A stretch of 64,000 nt of DNA from Eubacterium callanderi. Its GTDB lineage: Bacteria; Bacillota; Clostridia; Eubacteriales; Eubacteriaceae. The notes under the pieces are model-generated. The model had not been told where the DNA came from, did no database searches, and saw only the letters and a program-made list of their open reading frames with translations. The translations under genes were made by a program, and so were the position numbers. Positions 9,510 through 17,922 of this stretch are shown in pieces; within the stretch, counting starts at the first letter, position 1, and every line of letters starts with the position of its first letter. The stretch is from assembly GCF_900142645.1 (NCBI RefSeq), contig NZ_FRBP01000001.1, positions 310,001 to 374,000 of the forward strand, given 5' to 3'.

Positions 9510-9832
9510 GTCACCGCCTTACAACGGATTTCCACCCATTTTTTGGTATTCTTGGCAAAATCCACGTCATAAATTTTGTATTCCTGATCTTTAAACAGCA
9601 CCTTAAAGCCTTTAAAATTCCACATTTTTTCCATCATTTTGCAATACCGCACCTTAAATAAAAGCGTATTTTCCAGTTCGGCATTGATGGCATTATACCG
9701 CTCAGCCCCTTTCAGGCTGAGCGGTTCGGCCCACGGTTCACGAAAGAGCTTGTCCGGCTGCTTTACAGGCCGGCCTTTTTCCAGTTTGTCTGGCTGCTCC
9801 TGCATGATTTTTATTTTTACATATCCTCCCAT
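9506..9832 (-). CDS. phage head closure / head-tail joining protein
   Basis: 108 residues with a basic N-terminus and a beta-rich C-terminus (WNFKGFKVLFKDQEYKIYDV). Size and position fit the SPP1 gp16 / HK97 gp7-like head closure group that plugs the connector after packaging. Overlaps both neighbours slightly (16 and 4 bases). Assignment is by position and general shape. Confidence 0.6.
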   Translation of the reverse strand: MGGYVKIKIMQEQPDKLEKGRPVKQPDKLFREPWAEPLSLKGAERYNAINAELENTLLFKVRYCKMMEKMWNFKGFKVLFKDQEYKIYDVDFAKNTKKWVEIRCKAVT

Positions 9833-10107
9833 GCTGCCGCCTCCAATATCTCAAAAATTGTGGTTACGATTGTGGACTTCTTAGTATCGGCTGGCACCTC
9901 TACCGCCCGATTTTCGTACATATCGTTAATGATTTTCTTTTGCACCAGTTCGGCCACGGGCGTATACTCCGGCTTGTCTTTAAAGGCCATTCCTACCGTT
10001 TTTGTGATATATAAATCTGAAACGGTAATCAACTCCTCTAAAAATTTGTCGTCGTCTGAAAAATCAATTTTCAGGTATTCTTTAATTTGTTCCTTGGTTA
10101 CGCCCAT
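9817..10107 (-). CDS. head-tail connector (gp6-like, DNA packaging adaptor)
   Basis: 96 residues, helical, starting MGVTKEQIKEYLKIDFSDDD and containing LITVSDLYITKTVG. This N-terminal pattern is typical of the short phage gp6-like connector family, which forms a ring under the portal. It follows the major capsid gene, the standard place. Confidence 0.8.
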   Translation of the reverse strand: MGVTKEQIKEYLKIDFSDDDKFLEELITVSDLYITKTVGMAFKDKPEYTPVAELVQKKIINDMYENRAVEVPADTKKSTIVTTIFEILEAAAWEDM

Positions 10108-10118
10108 GCGCTACCCCC

Positions 10119-11531
10119 TTAAGCCTTTGCGGTTACCGTGGTTTTTCCTGCCTTGACACAACGTTTATCTGCGTTGACCTCTGCAATACAAATCACATTG
10201 CCAGTAGTAGCGGTAATGTCGGCGGCACCGTCCCAATCCGTCCAGCTGGTCAGATCAGCGGCCACTAATGGCATGTCTACTTTATCGGCAGTCTTGTATT
10301 TATAGGCGTTTCCGGTTGCTTTTTCCGGTGATACAGTCACCTTTGTCTTTCCGGCTGCGCTTCCTGCTGCACTCACAACGGTCAGGCCGGACGCGTCAAC
10401 GTCGGGCGCGCCGGCTTTCGGTGTAAACTCAATTTTCTTGCAGGCGCGGTTATCCAGTTTCTGTACGTCAAAGCGTTCCAGCACTCGAATGGCCGTCTGA
10501 TTATAGGCAAATAACACTTCTTTTGAGGTCGCAACTTCATAACCTTTACGGTCAAAGAATTTAATCAGCGCCCACAAGTTGACAACATAGAACACCACTT
10601 TGCCAGCGGTCGCCGGCAGGTCAGCATCATCCAGTGTTACAAGGGGTTTTCCGTTGAAAATGTCTTGTCCGTTTACATTGGTAACAAGGTTTAAATCCCT
10701 TCCTAAAGCGTCTTTTTTACTTTTCAGGTAAACATAGCCGGATAAGTTTGTTAAAACGACAATACCAGCTCGCAGGCTTGGCAAAACTGCGTTCATGGCG
10801 TTTTCTACATCGGTATATTCTTCTGCGCCCTCTACCTCGGTCGCTTCGGCCTTGACAATATCTAAAATCGCGTCATTCTCCGTTAAAACGGACGCTTCGG
10901 CAAATTCTGGCTTTACAATATTCTGGATAATTCCGACCACTTCATCATCGGTCAAGCTGTTTTCAACCGTTAATAATTTTCCATAATCATCCACGCTGTA
11001 ATTAATATTTTCTGTTCCAATGTTTCCTTCTGGAATCTTTTCACCGGATGTTAAATTGCTTAATTTGTTGTTTCCGATCTTTGCAAAGGGCATTTTTCCG
11101 TTATGCTTAGTCACGGAAATAACATGGCAATAGGGTTTCAGCGCCGGGAATCCTTTACGCAGTAATTGCAGGTCATTAATAAAATCCTCTGGCAGCACCG
11201 CGCCATTATCGGCCAATGTGACCAGCGCCCTTTCTTCCTCGGTTGTTGGACGGTTTAACAAGATTTTCGCAATTGCTCGGTATTCTGGTACATCATCCGT
11301 TTTACGGTTTTGGTTTGCTAAATAGCGGTGTTCCATGTCCGCAACTTCCCGCTCTCTCTTGTCCGCCTCCCTGATCAAATCATCAAGGGCCTGCATTTCA
11401 TTGTTGAGCAAATCAATCTCGGCGTTAATGCTTCTTAATTCCTCGGCGGTTTCAACGCTTTTCGCGCGGGTTGCTAACTTTTCTTTTTGTTCTTTTTTTG
11501 CATTGTAAATTTTTAATAATTTATCTTTCAT
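10119..11531 (-). CDS. major capsid protein (HK97 fold) with C-terminal added domain
   Basis: 470 residues. Residues 1-75 are a charged coiled coil (LRSINAEIDLLNNEMQALDD), the delta/scaffold domain usually removed by the prohead protease. The HK97-type shell domain follows to about residue 375 (contains GKMPFAKIG). Residues ~383-470 are an extra domain starting GLTVVSAAGSAAGKT and ending AGKTTVTAKA, the same domain as on the tail tube protein of this phage. The neighbouring protease and portal support the call. Confidence 0.92.
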   Translation of the reverse strand: MKDKLLKIYNAKKEQKEKLATRAKSVETAEELRSINAEIDLLNNEMQALDDLIREADKREREVADMEHRYLANQNRKTDDVPEYRAIAKILLNRPTTEEERALVTLADNGAVLPEDFINDLQLLRKGFPALKPYCHVISVTKHNGKMPFAKIGNNKLSNLTSGEKIPEGNIGTENINYSVDDYGKLLTVENSLTDDEVVGIIQNIVKPEFAEASVLTENDAILDIVKAEATEVEGAEEYTDVENAMNAVLPSLRAGIVVLTNLSGYVYLKSKKDALGRDLNLVTNVNGQDIFNGKPLVTLDDADLPATAGKVVFYVVNLWALIKFFDRKGYEVATSKEVLFAYNQTAIRVLERFDVQKLDNRACKKIEFTPKAGAPDVDASGLTVVSAAGSAAGKTKVTVSPEKATGNAYKYKTADKVDMPLVAADLTSWTDWDGAADITATTGNVICIAEVNADKRCVKAGKTTVTAKA

Positions 11532-11540
11532 TGATACACC

Positions 11541-12191
11541 TCATAATTTTAATAATATTTCTGTTTTTAATTTTTCAACTTCCAGCTTTTTCCGATGTTC
11601 GGTATTACTGCCCTTTTTCTGGGCTTCTATGTATTCTTTCCGGCTTCTACAGTCAATTTCACTGGAATTATAGGCCGGAAATGTACAGGGGCTTACCTCA
11701 ATCAAATCGGCTTTCATGATGGTTCTTTTGTCCATCATTTTTCCCATGTATTCCACCTTTTCCCAATGGTTTTCACGGCAGATAAAGCCAAAAGAGCTAC
11801 CGGTTACGTCACGGCGCTTCACGCTCTCAAAAGCATCATTCCCCCAGGTATTGGCCGGCAAGTCTGTTTCATATTCCAGGCCTTCCTGATTGTCCAAAAA
11901 CCGCAGTGTACCGGCCACGGTTGAGCCTAACGGCTTGCCTTGGTCATGGTTCCACAGGGCTTTCTTTTCGTTTTCCCTTCGTTCGCTGCCTTGCAGCGAT
12001 TCATCAAACGCGCCGGCGGCAATTTCCTCTAACCATTCATCCCCCCAGCAATCCCGTATAAGGGTTGGCTGGTTATATCTTACGGCAAAGCCGCCAATGG
12101 TCATTTTACCGGGTTCGTTTTCGGTTCCATCTGCCCGGACTTCCAGACCGGAACAAAGGTATTCCCTTTTTTCTTCGTTAGGTATTCCCAT
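11541..12191 (-). CDS. HK97-family prohead protease
   Basis: Serine protease that cleaves capsid scaffolding domains during head maturation. ALWNHDQGKPLG carries the likely catalytic His, and DVTGSSFGF the likely Ser; EVSPCTFPAYN is the usual C-terminal family motif. I place the start at the ATG at 12191 (216 residues, overlap of 14 bases with portal) because an AAAGGAGG lies upstream of it; an ATG at 12221 exists but has no such box. The ~40 C-terminal residues are charged and helical. Confidence 0.88.
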   Translation of the reverse strand: MGIPNEEKREYLCSGLEVRADGTENEPGKMTIGGFAVRYNQPTLIRDCWGDEWLEEIAAGAFDESLQGSERRENEKKALWNHDQGKPLGSTVAGTLRFLDNQEGLEYETDLPANTWGNDAFESVKRRDVTGSSFGFICRENHWEKVEYMGKMMDKRTIMKADLIEVSPCTFPAYNSSEIDCRSRKEYIEAQKKGSNTEHRKKLEVEKLKTEILLKL

Positions 12192-13437
12192 TTTTCTTGT
12201 CGTCCTCCTTTCCAATATCATTAATTTTCAGTACGCCTGAATTGACAATCAATTCATCGGCGCCGGGCTTGGCTTTGTACTGTGTCATGCGGCGGGCCTC
12301 GTTCGGCGTATAGATACCGGCAGCCACATATTTTGTCAGAATATTGGCTTGCGCCTCGGCGGTCGTCCTTAACATGACGTTGGTGTTAAACCTGAATTTA
12401 AGCCCTTTTCGGCGCTGTTCCGGGCTTAGCAGCTTCCAGTTTAGTTCCTGTTCGTTTCCCTCAAATAAAATAAGCAGCGTATCGACTAAAAATGATAACT
12501 GCTGCTGTTCCAAACTGTTATTATTGGTGTCTTTCAGGTCGTTTAACTGGTACATCTTTATGCCAAAGCTTGAAGCGATCTGGCTTATGGTCATGCGCCG
12601 CACCTGTTCAAACTGGGCATCGGATAAAGAAATGTTTAATGGGCTTATGGTGTAGCCTGCTGGCACCGTAAAAATACGTCCGCTGCTTGAAAAAATGCGC
12701 TCAAATTTCTGCTGCATTTTCTTCAAGTTCTTTTCTTCCCGCATGTCTGACGTTAACTGTACCACGGCCTTATTGGTCAAACCGCTGCCGTAAAGCTCGT
12801 TTAAGTATTTCTGGCTTTTTAAACCGGTATTTACCACACTTTTAACCATATACCGGTTTGGCTTGGCGTTTAATCCGTCCTGCGTAAAGGACTTTAGGTG
12901 TAAAATATCCTCATACCGGCAGTATTCCATGTCATTGCTGCCCACACTGGAAAATTCAACCATGACCGGATTGACCATTTCGCTTTTACACAATCCGGCA
13001 TCGTCAATGATTAACCTGTGTAACCGGATAGGCCAAAGGTTTAAGACCTCCTCTCTATGGTTTCGTTCGATCAACGCGCAGCCGTGGCCGGTATGGTGCC
13101 GGTTCACTTCGATGGCTTTCCAAAAATCAATGGCGGTCATATAGGGGTTTGGCCGCAGGGCGACCTTTTCATACAGCGGTTCGCTCTCTGCCCTCTCATC
13201 CCCTTCGGCGGTTTCCTGCGTCAGATAACACGGGATTTTTGCCACGGATTCAGCCAGTATTTTTATACAGGTAAAATAAGTGGCTTCCTTTAAGGCGCTT
13301 TCATCGGCATAACCCTGCGCGTCGATCCCAAAAGCTTTTAACATGGCAGCCTCAACGTTGCTATAGCTGCTTTCCTCGTTTTTATTTTCCTCGACGGTTA
13401 CGGTTGTTTCCCGCTTTTCAAAGAGTTTACTAATCAC
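12178..13437 (-). CDS. phage portal protein (HK97 family)
   Basis: 419 residues. The pattern ALKEATYFTCIKILAESVAK, PLYEKVALRPNPYMTAIDFW and a later region with YQLNDLKDTNNNSLEQQ is typical of HK97-type portals, the dodecameric ring through which DNA enters and leaves. The start is GTG at 13437, supported by a GGAGGGAG box about nine bases upstream. It lies between TerL and the protease as expected. Confidence 0.92.
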   Translation of the reverse strand: MISKLFEKRETTVTVEENKNEESSYSNVEAAMLKAFGIDAQGYADESALKEATYFTCIKILAESVAKIPCYLTQETAEGDERAESEPLYEKVALRPNPYMTAIDFWKAIEVNRHHTGHGCALIERNHREEVLNLWPIRLHRLIIDDAGLCKSEMVNPVMVEFSSVGSNDMEYCRYEDILHLKSFTQDGLNAKPNRYMVKSVVNTGLKSQKYLNELYGSGLTNKAVVQLTSDMREEKNLKKMQQKFERIFSSSGRIFTVPAGYTISPLNISLSDAQFEQVRRMTISQIASSFGIKMYQLNDLKDTNNNSLEQQQLSFLVDTLLILFEGNEQELNWKLLSPEQRRKGLKFRFNTNVMLRTTAEAQANILTKYVAAGIYTPNEARRMTQYKAKPGADELIVNSGVLKINDIGKEDDKKNGNT

Positions 13438-13439
13438 AT

Positions 13440-13625
13440 TTATTCACTCCCTCCTTTCTTGGCGCTGGCAATGCTTACCCCTTCAAGAAAAAAGAATACT
13501 GCGGCCAGGTATCCGGCCAGATAGATATTCAGCGCCGCCGTGGTCACCACGGCAATTAAAAACGCAACAATGAAGAAAAGTTCTGCATTGTTGCGCTTAA
13601 GCCATTGTCTAATTTTTTTTAACAT
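13440..13625 (-). CDS. small phage membrane protein
   Basis: 61 residues: a basic N-terminus (MLKKIRQWLKRN), then two hydrophobic stretches (about 15-35 and 37-54) with a short turn. It sits between TerL and portal, tightly packed with both. Small membrane proteins occur at this place in related prophages but I know no established function. Confidence 0.65.
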   Translation of the reverse strand: MLKKIRQWLKRNNAELFFIVAFLIAVVTTAALNIYLAGYLAAVFFFLEGVSIASAKKGGSE

Positions 13626-13629
13626 TTAA

Positions 13630-15255
13630 TCACTCTCTTTCAAGGTTTTCCAGTGCGTCAAATGGGTCGTAGTGCATCACGCCGTTGGCATCGACGCAAA
13701 GGCACAGCCCCATCAGCATGGCAATAATACCGTCGATAATAAAACGGCTCTTTTTCTTACTGTATTTTACGTTTTTGGCATCGTCAAAGACCGCAATACA
13801 ATTCTTTGCCATGGTACGAAAACAGTCATTTTCTGCGATTATCAGGCGTTCATCTATCAGAAAGCACTCGAAATCGTTGATTATCGGTGTCATGGTCTGC
13901 ATTCCCTGCCCCATTGGCACAATGTCCCATTTTTCTTCAAGGCGGTTCATAATTGTGGGCGATCCCCAGCGGTCAAAACCTGTTTCCTGAAAATCAGCTT
14001 CCAGTTCAATCTCATAGATATAATCCAGAAAGGTTTCAAAATTAATATATTTTCCCTCTAAGGCGATCAAATCGCCGTCTTTTATCCATTTGCTATAAGG
14101 GTTCTTGTCCTGTTCTTCCCGCTGGATAACCGTATCTTTTGGGGTGAATAGATGGGGATAGATGATAAACTTGTCGCTTAATTCATCATAGAATACCTGA
14201 ACAAAGGCGGTTATATCGTGGCGGGAACTCAGGTCAAGACCGTTCCATGATTGCAGTCCTTTAAGGCTGTTATAATCAATCTCACGGGTGCAGGCATCCC
14301 ATAAATCCATGTTAATGGCACCGGCTTCACCACTTAAGGCTACATGCTGGTTTAAGAACATGCGGCGAAACATATTTTCTTGGTAAGGCATCAGCTTGGC
14401 TTTATTTGCCATGACCTCAATGTCTTTTCGGCTTCTGAATACGTCGATTCCGGGGTTTGCCTTTTCCCACTGCCTTTGGTCTGTGATTTCGCAGCCCTTG
14501 TCTGCCTCGTAAATTCTGTAATAAAAGGTTGGATCATCCGCGCCGGTTTCCTGTATGGTTTTACATCGGCTGTAAATCTGTGTTTCCAGATTAAGGGGAT
14601 CTTCCCCGCTGGACGCGGTTGTGATGGTGATCAACAAAGGATCATCCCACGCGCCTTGACCGGTGCCGATTTTCCCGTACATTTCATCGCTTTTTGCCTC
14701 GTGGATTTCATCCAGGCATCCCACATAAACGCTGTAGCTGTCGGCTCCGCTGGCATCGCTGGACAATACCACTAATTGGTTTCGGTTATCCTTGCGCTCG
14801 ATCAAGCGCCGGCTGGGCACGATTTTACAATATTTTTTAAGCGTTTTGTTGGTTTCGATGAAATAGGACACCGTTTTATAAAGCTCGCCGGCCTGCTTTA
14901 CATCATTGGCCGTTAAAACAAAAAGCGCGCCCCTGATTTTCGGTTGACAGAAAAAAAGATAGGTGATGATAATGGCAATAATAAAGGACTTTCCATTTTT
15001 TCGGGCAACGTTGATATGCACTTCTCTGTGTTTTCTCAGCCCTGTTTCACGCTCTTTCACGCATAAAATTTCGCAGACAATTTCAAATTGAAAGGGCATT
15101 ACCTCAAAACGTGAGCTGGTGCCTTTATCGTTTCTCAGTTTCCCGATAAACTTAAATATCTTTTCTGCCTCGGCTTCATCGAAAAAATAGGCTTCATCCT
15201 CCCACTTATCTTTCAGGGCTTCAATACAATGCTGCACCCACTTTTTAAGCATCAT
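13630..15255 (-). CDS. terL: terminase large subunit
   Basis: 541 residues, the DNA-packaging motor. ATPase: atypical Walker A ARKNGKS at ~84-90, Walker B CLDEIHEA with the acidic pair at ~182-183, and a coupling-motif-like ITTASS at ~211-216. The nuclease domain begins around NGLDLSSRHD (~339-347) with likely metal-binding Asp residues. The start is one of two adjacent ATGs (15255 or 15252), overlapping the small subunit by about 11 bases. Similar to the terminases of cos-type HK97-like phages. Confidence 0.95.
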   Translation of the reverse strand: MMLKKWVQHCIEALKDKWEDEAYFFDEAEAEKIFKFIGKLRNDKGTSSRFEVMPFQFEIVCEILCVKERETGLRKHREVHINVARKNGKSFIIAIIITYLFFCQPKIRGALFVLTANDVKQAGELYKTVSYFIETNKTLKKYCKIVPSRRLIERKDNRNQLVVLSSDASGADSYSVYVGCLDEIHEAKSDEMYGKIGTGQGAWDDPLLITITTASSGEDPLNLETQIYSRCKTIQETGADDPTFYYRIYEADKGCEITDQRQWEKANPGIDVFRSRKDIEVMANKAKLMPYQENMFRRMFLNQHVALSGEAGAINMDLWDACTREIDYNSLKGLQSWNGLDLSSRHDITAFVQVFYDELSDKFIIYPHLFTPKDTVIQREEQDKNPYSKWIKDGDLIALEGKYINFETFLDYIYEIELEADFQETGFDRWGSPTIMNRLEEKWDIVPMGQGMQTMTPIINDFECFLIDERLIIAENDCFRTMAKNCIAVFDDAKNVKYSKKKSRFIIDGIIAMLMGLCLCVDANGVMHYDPFDALENLERE

Positions 15256-15628
15256 GGGCGATCATGTCCTCTAATTCATCGTCGTAATTTTCATCAATTA
15301 GAACCATTTTTTGTTTGTTCATACGCGATCTTGAAGCTGGGGTAAGCCCTAATTCTTTAGCGGCTGCCAACATACGCTCCTGCGCTTTATTGGCAATGGC
15401 GACTTCTGGCCGCTGCTGTATATAGCCGTTTGGCGTTTCAAAAGTGAAGCCCTTAGAATCCAGTAAAGCCTCGCATTTCTGCCACTTTGCATAATTTACG
15501 CAATAGGTTTCAAGGGTCTTTAAATCCTTGTCCTCAATCTCTTTATTTTCTTCGATTATTAATTTCACGACGCGCCGCCACTCTTTTTTTGCAGTGTCAT
15601 TAATCCATGTCGGCGCTGTTTTTTTCAT
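15245..15628 (-). CDS. terS: terminase small subunit (P27 family)
   Basis: 127 residues. The pattern APTWINDTAKKEWRRVV, then LETYCVNYAKWQKCE and LTPASRSRM, matches the P27-type small terminase subunit that recognises the packaging site. G-rich Shine-Dalgarno directly upstream. Together with the HNH gene upstream this is the usual HNH-TerS-TerL order. Confidence 0.9.
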   Translation of the reverse strand: MKKTAPTWINDTAKKEWRRVVKLIIEENKEIEDKDLKTLETYCVNYAKWQKCEALLDSKGFTFETPNGYIQQRPEVAIANKAQERMLAAAKELGLTPASRSRMNKQKMVLIDENYDDELEDMIAHDA

Positions 15629-15712
15629 TTTTACCCCCCCTTACCCTAAAATTTTGCTCGCACGTTCACAGAACATTGGAGAGAGCGACCGTGGAAAATG
15701 GACAAAAGTTTT

Positions 15713-16165
15713 TCATACCCCCACCCTGAATTCCTCATAAAAGCGCAATATCATCTCATATAAAAGCCTCTGCACCTGCTTTTTGCTTTTCTTATATTTT
15801 TCGTGTATTAATTGGTGGTTGCTTTCTGTTAGATAGATAATGTTGTTCACATCCAGCGCCTTTGACCAGTCCTCTTTAAGCTCTACAATGTGATGGGCTG
15901 TGTAACCTTCTGCGATTCTGCCGGTTGTATAGTATTCGTAAATGTCCATACCAAAGTAAAAGACAATGGCAGACTGTCGGCAGCATTCCCATTGCTCGGA
16001 CTTGTAGAAGTGCTGTTCCTTCTGGTCGTTGCGCTGCTGCTTATACTTCCGGTTCCTTCTCCTGTTATCCTGTTGCTTTACCTTGGCATGTTTCTCACAA
16101 TACTGTATATTCTCTGGCAGCAGCACCCGGCATCCCGTATAACTGCAATACTTCTTTACTGGCAT
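15713..16165 (-). CDS. phage HNH endonuclease
   Basis: 150 residues. The N-terminus has a zinc-type Cys set (CSYTGC, YCEKH). The HNH core is at about 90-130: AHHIVEL, then DVNNIIYLT and NHQLIHEKY. Such HNH proteins next to terminase genes are needed for cos cleavage and packaging in several HK97-like phages. It is the first gene of the late operon, and a terminator-like hairpin lies just 20 bases before its start. Confidence 0.9.
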   Translation of the reverse strand: MPVKKYCSYTGCRVLLPENIQYCEKHAKVKQQDNRRRNRKYKQQRNDQKEQHFYKSEQWECCRQSAIVFYFGMDIYEYYTTGRIAEGYTAHHIVELKEDWSKALDVNNIIYLTESNHQLIHEKYKKSKKQVQRLLYEMILRFYEEFRVGV

Positions 16166-16180
16166 CTTATTACCTGCATT

Positions 16181-16205
16181 AAAAAAGCGCCCTTGTTCCG
16201 GCGCT
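16181..16205 (-). terminator. intrinsic terminator in late-operon leader
   Basis: On the minus strand AGCGCC, a 8-base loop, GGCGCT and then six T. It lies between the predicted late promoter (16256-16284) and the HNH start codon, so transcripts would have to read through it to express head genes. Confidence 0.65.
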
Positions 16206-16255
16206 CCTCTAATCCTGACTGATCCTGTATTCTCTTACCTTTTATCACAGTACAA

Positions 16256-16284
16256 ATAATAACACGGTATTTCCAAACTGTCTG
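16256..16284 (-). promoter_or_regulatory. predicted phage late promoter with weak -35
   Basis: Minus strand: CAGACA, 17 bases, TATTAT. The -10 is good and the -35 poor, and the -35 touches the end of the 13-bp repeat array, the geometry of an activator-dependent promoter. Expected start of transcription near 16249, upstream of HNH-terS-terL. Confidence 0.5.
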
Positions 16285-16386
16285 TGTTGTAAAATTGTGC
16301 TGTCATAATGTGCTATGAAATTGTGCTATAAAAATGTGCTGTCAAAGTGTGCTATGAAAATGTGTTGTCAAAATGTGCTATTGTAT
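16283..16386. repeat. array of eight 13-bp tandem repeats (iteron-like)
   Basis: Eight units in exact 13-bp register on the plus strand: TGTGTTGTAAAAT, TGTGCTGTCATAA, TGTGCTATGAAAT, TGTGCTATAAAAA, TGTGCTGTCAAAG, TGTGCTATGAAAA, TGTGTTGTCAAAA, TGTGCTATTGTAT. Consensus TGTGCTRTSAAAA. The array lies between the ArpU-like regulator gene and the predicted late promoter. A protein-binding array for late activation is the simplest reading; an origin or packaging site is possible. Confidence 0.9.
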
Positions 16387-16397
16387 ACAATCTTATC

Positions 16398-16814
16398 CTA
16401 TCCGGAAATATGCCTTACATAATCGTGGCTGTATCCCAGCGTGTCCGCTATCTCATTCAGGGTAAAACCTACAACGGTTTGTAAATAAAATATCTTATCC
16501 TCTGTGGAAAGCCAACTTTCTTTTGCACTCTCTGTCGCCTGCTCAATCTCCTGCTCTGCCTGTTGTATTTCTCCCTCGACAATAACTATCTGGTTCAGTA
16601 CCTCGGCCAGTTCGGTTAAGATGCTTTCTGCTTCCCGGTGTCCTCCACTGCCTTTTATATTGTCACAGTCAAAGAAGCTGTGTATTGTACTGCCCATTGT
16701 TGGCGTGCCCTCCCATTTCAGATAGGCCGCCCGGCGTTTAAGGGTTCTATGTTTTCTGTTCAAGTCATTCAGCTTTTGCTTTAGTGTTCTCGGTTCTCTC
16801 TCTGTTTGCTCCAC
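16398..16814 (-). CDS. ArpU/RinA-like late transcription regulator
   Basis: About 138 residues. The N-terminus is basic (RKHRTLKRRAAYLKW), the middle a coiled coil, and the C-terminus a sigma-region-4-like helix-turn-helix (FTLNEIADTLGYSHDYVRHI). This build and the place just before the terminase genes fit the phage late-gene activators ArpU and RinA. I prefer the GTG at 16814, which has GGAGGT seven bases upstream; the ATG at 16829 overlaps that box. The repeat array downstream is a candidate target. Confidence 0.75.
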   Translation of the reverse strand: MEQTEREPRTLKQKLNDLNRKHRTLKRRAAYLKWEGTPTMGSTIHSFFDCDNIKGSGGHREAESILTELAEVLNQIVIVEGEIQQAEQEIEQATESAKESWLSTEDKIFYLQTVVGFTLNEIADTLGYSHDYVRHISG

Positions 16815-16829
16815 GGCGGCCACCTCCAT

Positions 16830-17105
16830 TTAAATTACTATATAACCATAATCTTGGTATAAATTTACTATTAACTTTATACCTAGGATTACATAACCTT
16901 CCTTGCAATATTCTCTATCATCCAAAATATAATTAATCTTACAAACAACGCAGCGCCTTGTTTCCTTTCCTTTTCTGTCGATTTCATTTATTCCTAAAAA
17001 ATCTCCTACTTTAAAGTTCCTATCACTTTTTCTTACTTCAAATTCTTTATTTTGATTTACTATTTGTTCATAATAATTGCTTTTGCATTTTACTTGATGA
17101 ATCAT
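16830..17105 (-). CDS. DUF3850 (ASCH/PUA-like) protein
   Basis: 91 residues. IHQVKCKSNYYEQIVNQNKE, FEVRKSDRNFKVGDFL and the later GYVILGIKLI are the marks of DUF3850, an ASCH-like RNA-binding fold common in phages. Molecular role unknown. The gene is followed closely by the late regulator. Confidence 0.8.
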   Translation of the reverse strand: MIHQVKCKSNYYEQIVNQNKEFEVRKSDRNFKVGDFLGINEIDRKGKETRRCVVCKINYILDDREYCKEGYVILGIKLIVNLYQDYGYIVI

Positions 17106-17124
17106 ATTTTCCTCTCAAATTAAA

Positions 17125-17322
17125 TTATTGCATAAATGAAGCGCCGCATTTCTTACACACCGCCCAAACATGGCCGTTAAACGCGCTTTTCCCGGCCAGC
17201 ATATCTTTTCCGCAAATTGGGCATTGTACTGTTTTACTCTCTCCGCTGCTAAGCTCTGCGTCTATCTGTGCCGCCACTTTCAAAATTTTCTTAGTATGAT
17301 CCTGTATTTTTTGATCAATCAT
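17125..17322 (-). CDS. small zinc-ribbon protein
   Basis: 65 residues with a C-terminal ribbon CPICGKDM ... CKKCGASF (four Cys). The N-terminal half is helical. Early phage gene of unknown function; overlaps the upstream gene by 8 bases. Confidence 0.7.
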   Translation of the reverse strand: MIDQKIQDHTKKILKVAAQIDAELSSGESKTVQCPICGKDMLAGKSAFNGHVWAVCKKCGASFMQ

Positions 17323-17557
17323 TTTCTTTATTTCTTAATGGTTTCACACTCGATACCACCATAGTATTTAACTTCTTAAAAGCCTTGTTCACGATATTCT
17401 CTTGTAAGATGCCGTTCAACAAACAATAGTTTAATCCAAATCTTACTTTTTCATAAATATCATGTTTTTCTAATGTATAGCCCTGTTTATTTAACTGTTT
17501 CTCAATATCCGGGCAAAGAACGCCATACGCTATTCCAATTTCTTTTTTATTTTCCAT
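17315..17557 (-). CDS. hypothetical phage protein
   Basis: 80 residues, no domain recognised; starts MENKKEIGIAYGVLCPDIEK. Packed between small early genes with short overlaps on both sides, which supports it being real. Confidence 0.6.
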   Translation of the reverse strand: MENKKEIGIAYGVLCPDIEKQLNKQGYTLEKHDIYEKVRFGLNYCLLNGILQENIVNKAFKKLNTMVVSSVKPLRNKEND

Positions 17558-17723
17558 TTTCCTTTTTCTCCTGTCTTAGCTTACAATCCATACATTTAGA
17601 GATTATCCGGCCTTTTATGTTGGAATACCCCTTACACTTTCCGGCCTGCTGGTGCGGCCATTTCTTCCCATTTACCAAAGCCCGCTTAATAACAGTGCAG
17701 TTCTGTAATGTTCTTTCGGCCAT
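17547..17723 (-). CDS. small Cys-containing phage protein
   Basis: 58 residues starting MAERTLQNCTVIKRALVNGK, with three Cys (CKGYSN, CMDCKL regions) that could bind zinc. I start it at 17723 and not at the longer in-frame ATG at 17822, because CAGGGGTAAAGAA before 17723 gives a ribosome site and the upstream 64-residue gene stops at 17728. Confidence 0.6.
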   Translation of the reverse strand: MAERTLQNCTVIKRALVNGKKWPHQQAGKCKGYSNIKGRIISKCMDCKLRQEKKENGK

Positions 17724-17727
17724 TTCT

Positions 17728-17922
17728 TTACCCCTGTTTTTTAAATAAACACCGGTTTGCCTTAACCGGCTTTCCTTCATGGCATTGTAAAAGCCCGTAC
17801 TCTCTGCATGTGCAGCGCCCAACTGTATCGCGTCCCAAACACTGGCAGTAACCGCAGAACCGGCCTAAATACCGGTTCTGTCCTGCTGCCTTTCCACTAC
17901 TCCTGTTCTGTGTACTCTGCAT
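17728..17922 (-). CDS. small Cys-rich phage protein
   Basis: 64 residues with Cys in FCGYCQCLGRD and GRCTCREYG, a likely zinc knuckle. Overlaps the end of the preceding 205-residue gene by 26 bases. It competes for the same DNA with the longer version of the downstream frame (17547-17822); stop/start spacing favours this one. Function unknown. Confidence 0.55.
   Translation of the reverse strand: MQSTQNRSSGKAAGQNRYLGRFCGYCQCLGRDTVGRCTCREYGLLQCHEGKPVKANRCLFKKQG

Noticed and set aside
16283-16386. CRISPR array
   Set aside because: Repeats of 13 bp follow each other with no spacers; no cas genes nearby.
17723-17822. Longer N-terminus for the gene 17547-17723
   Set aside because: It overlaps the Cys-rich 64-residue gene, and the ribosome site is at 17723.
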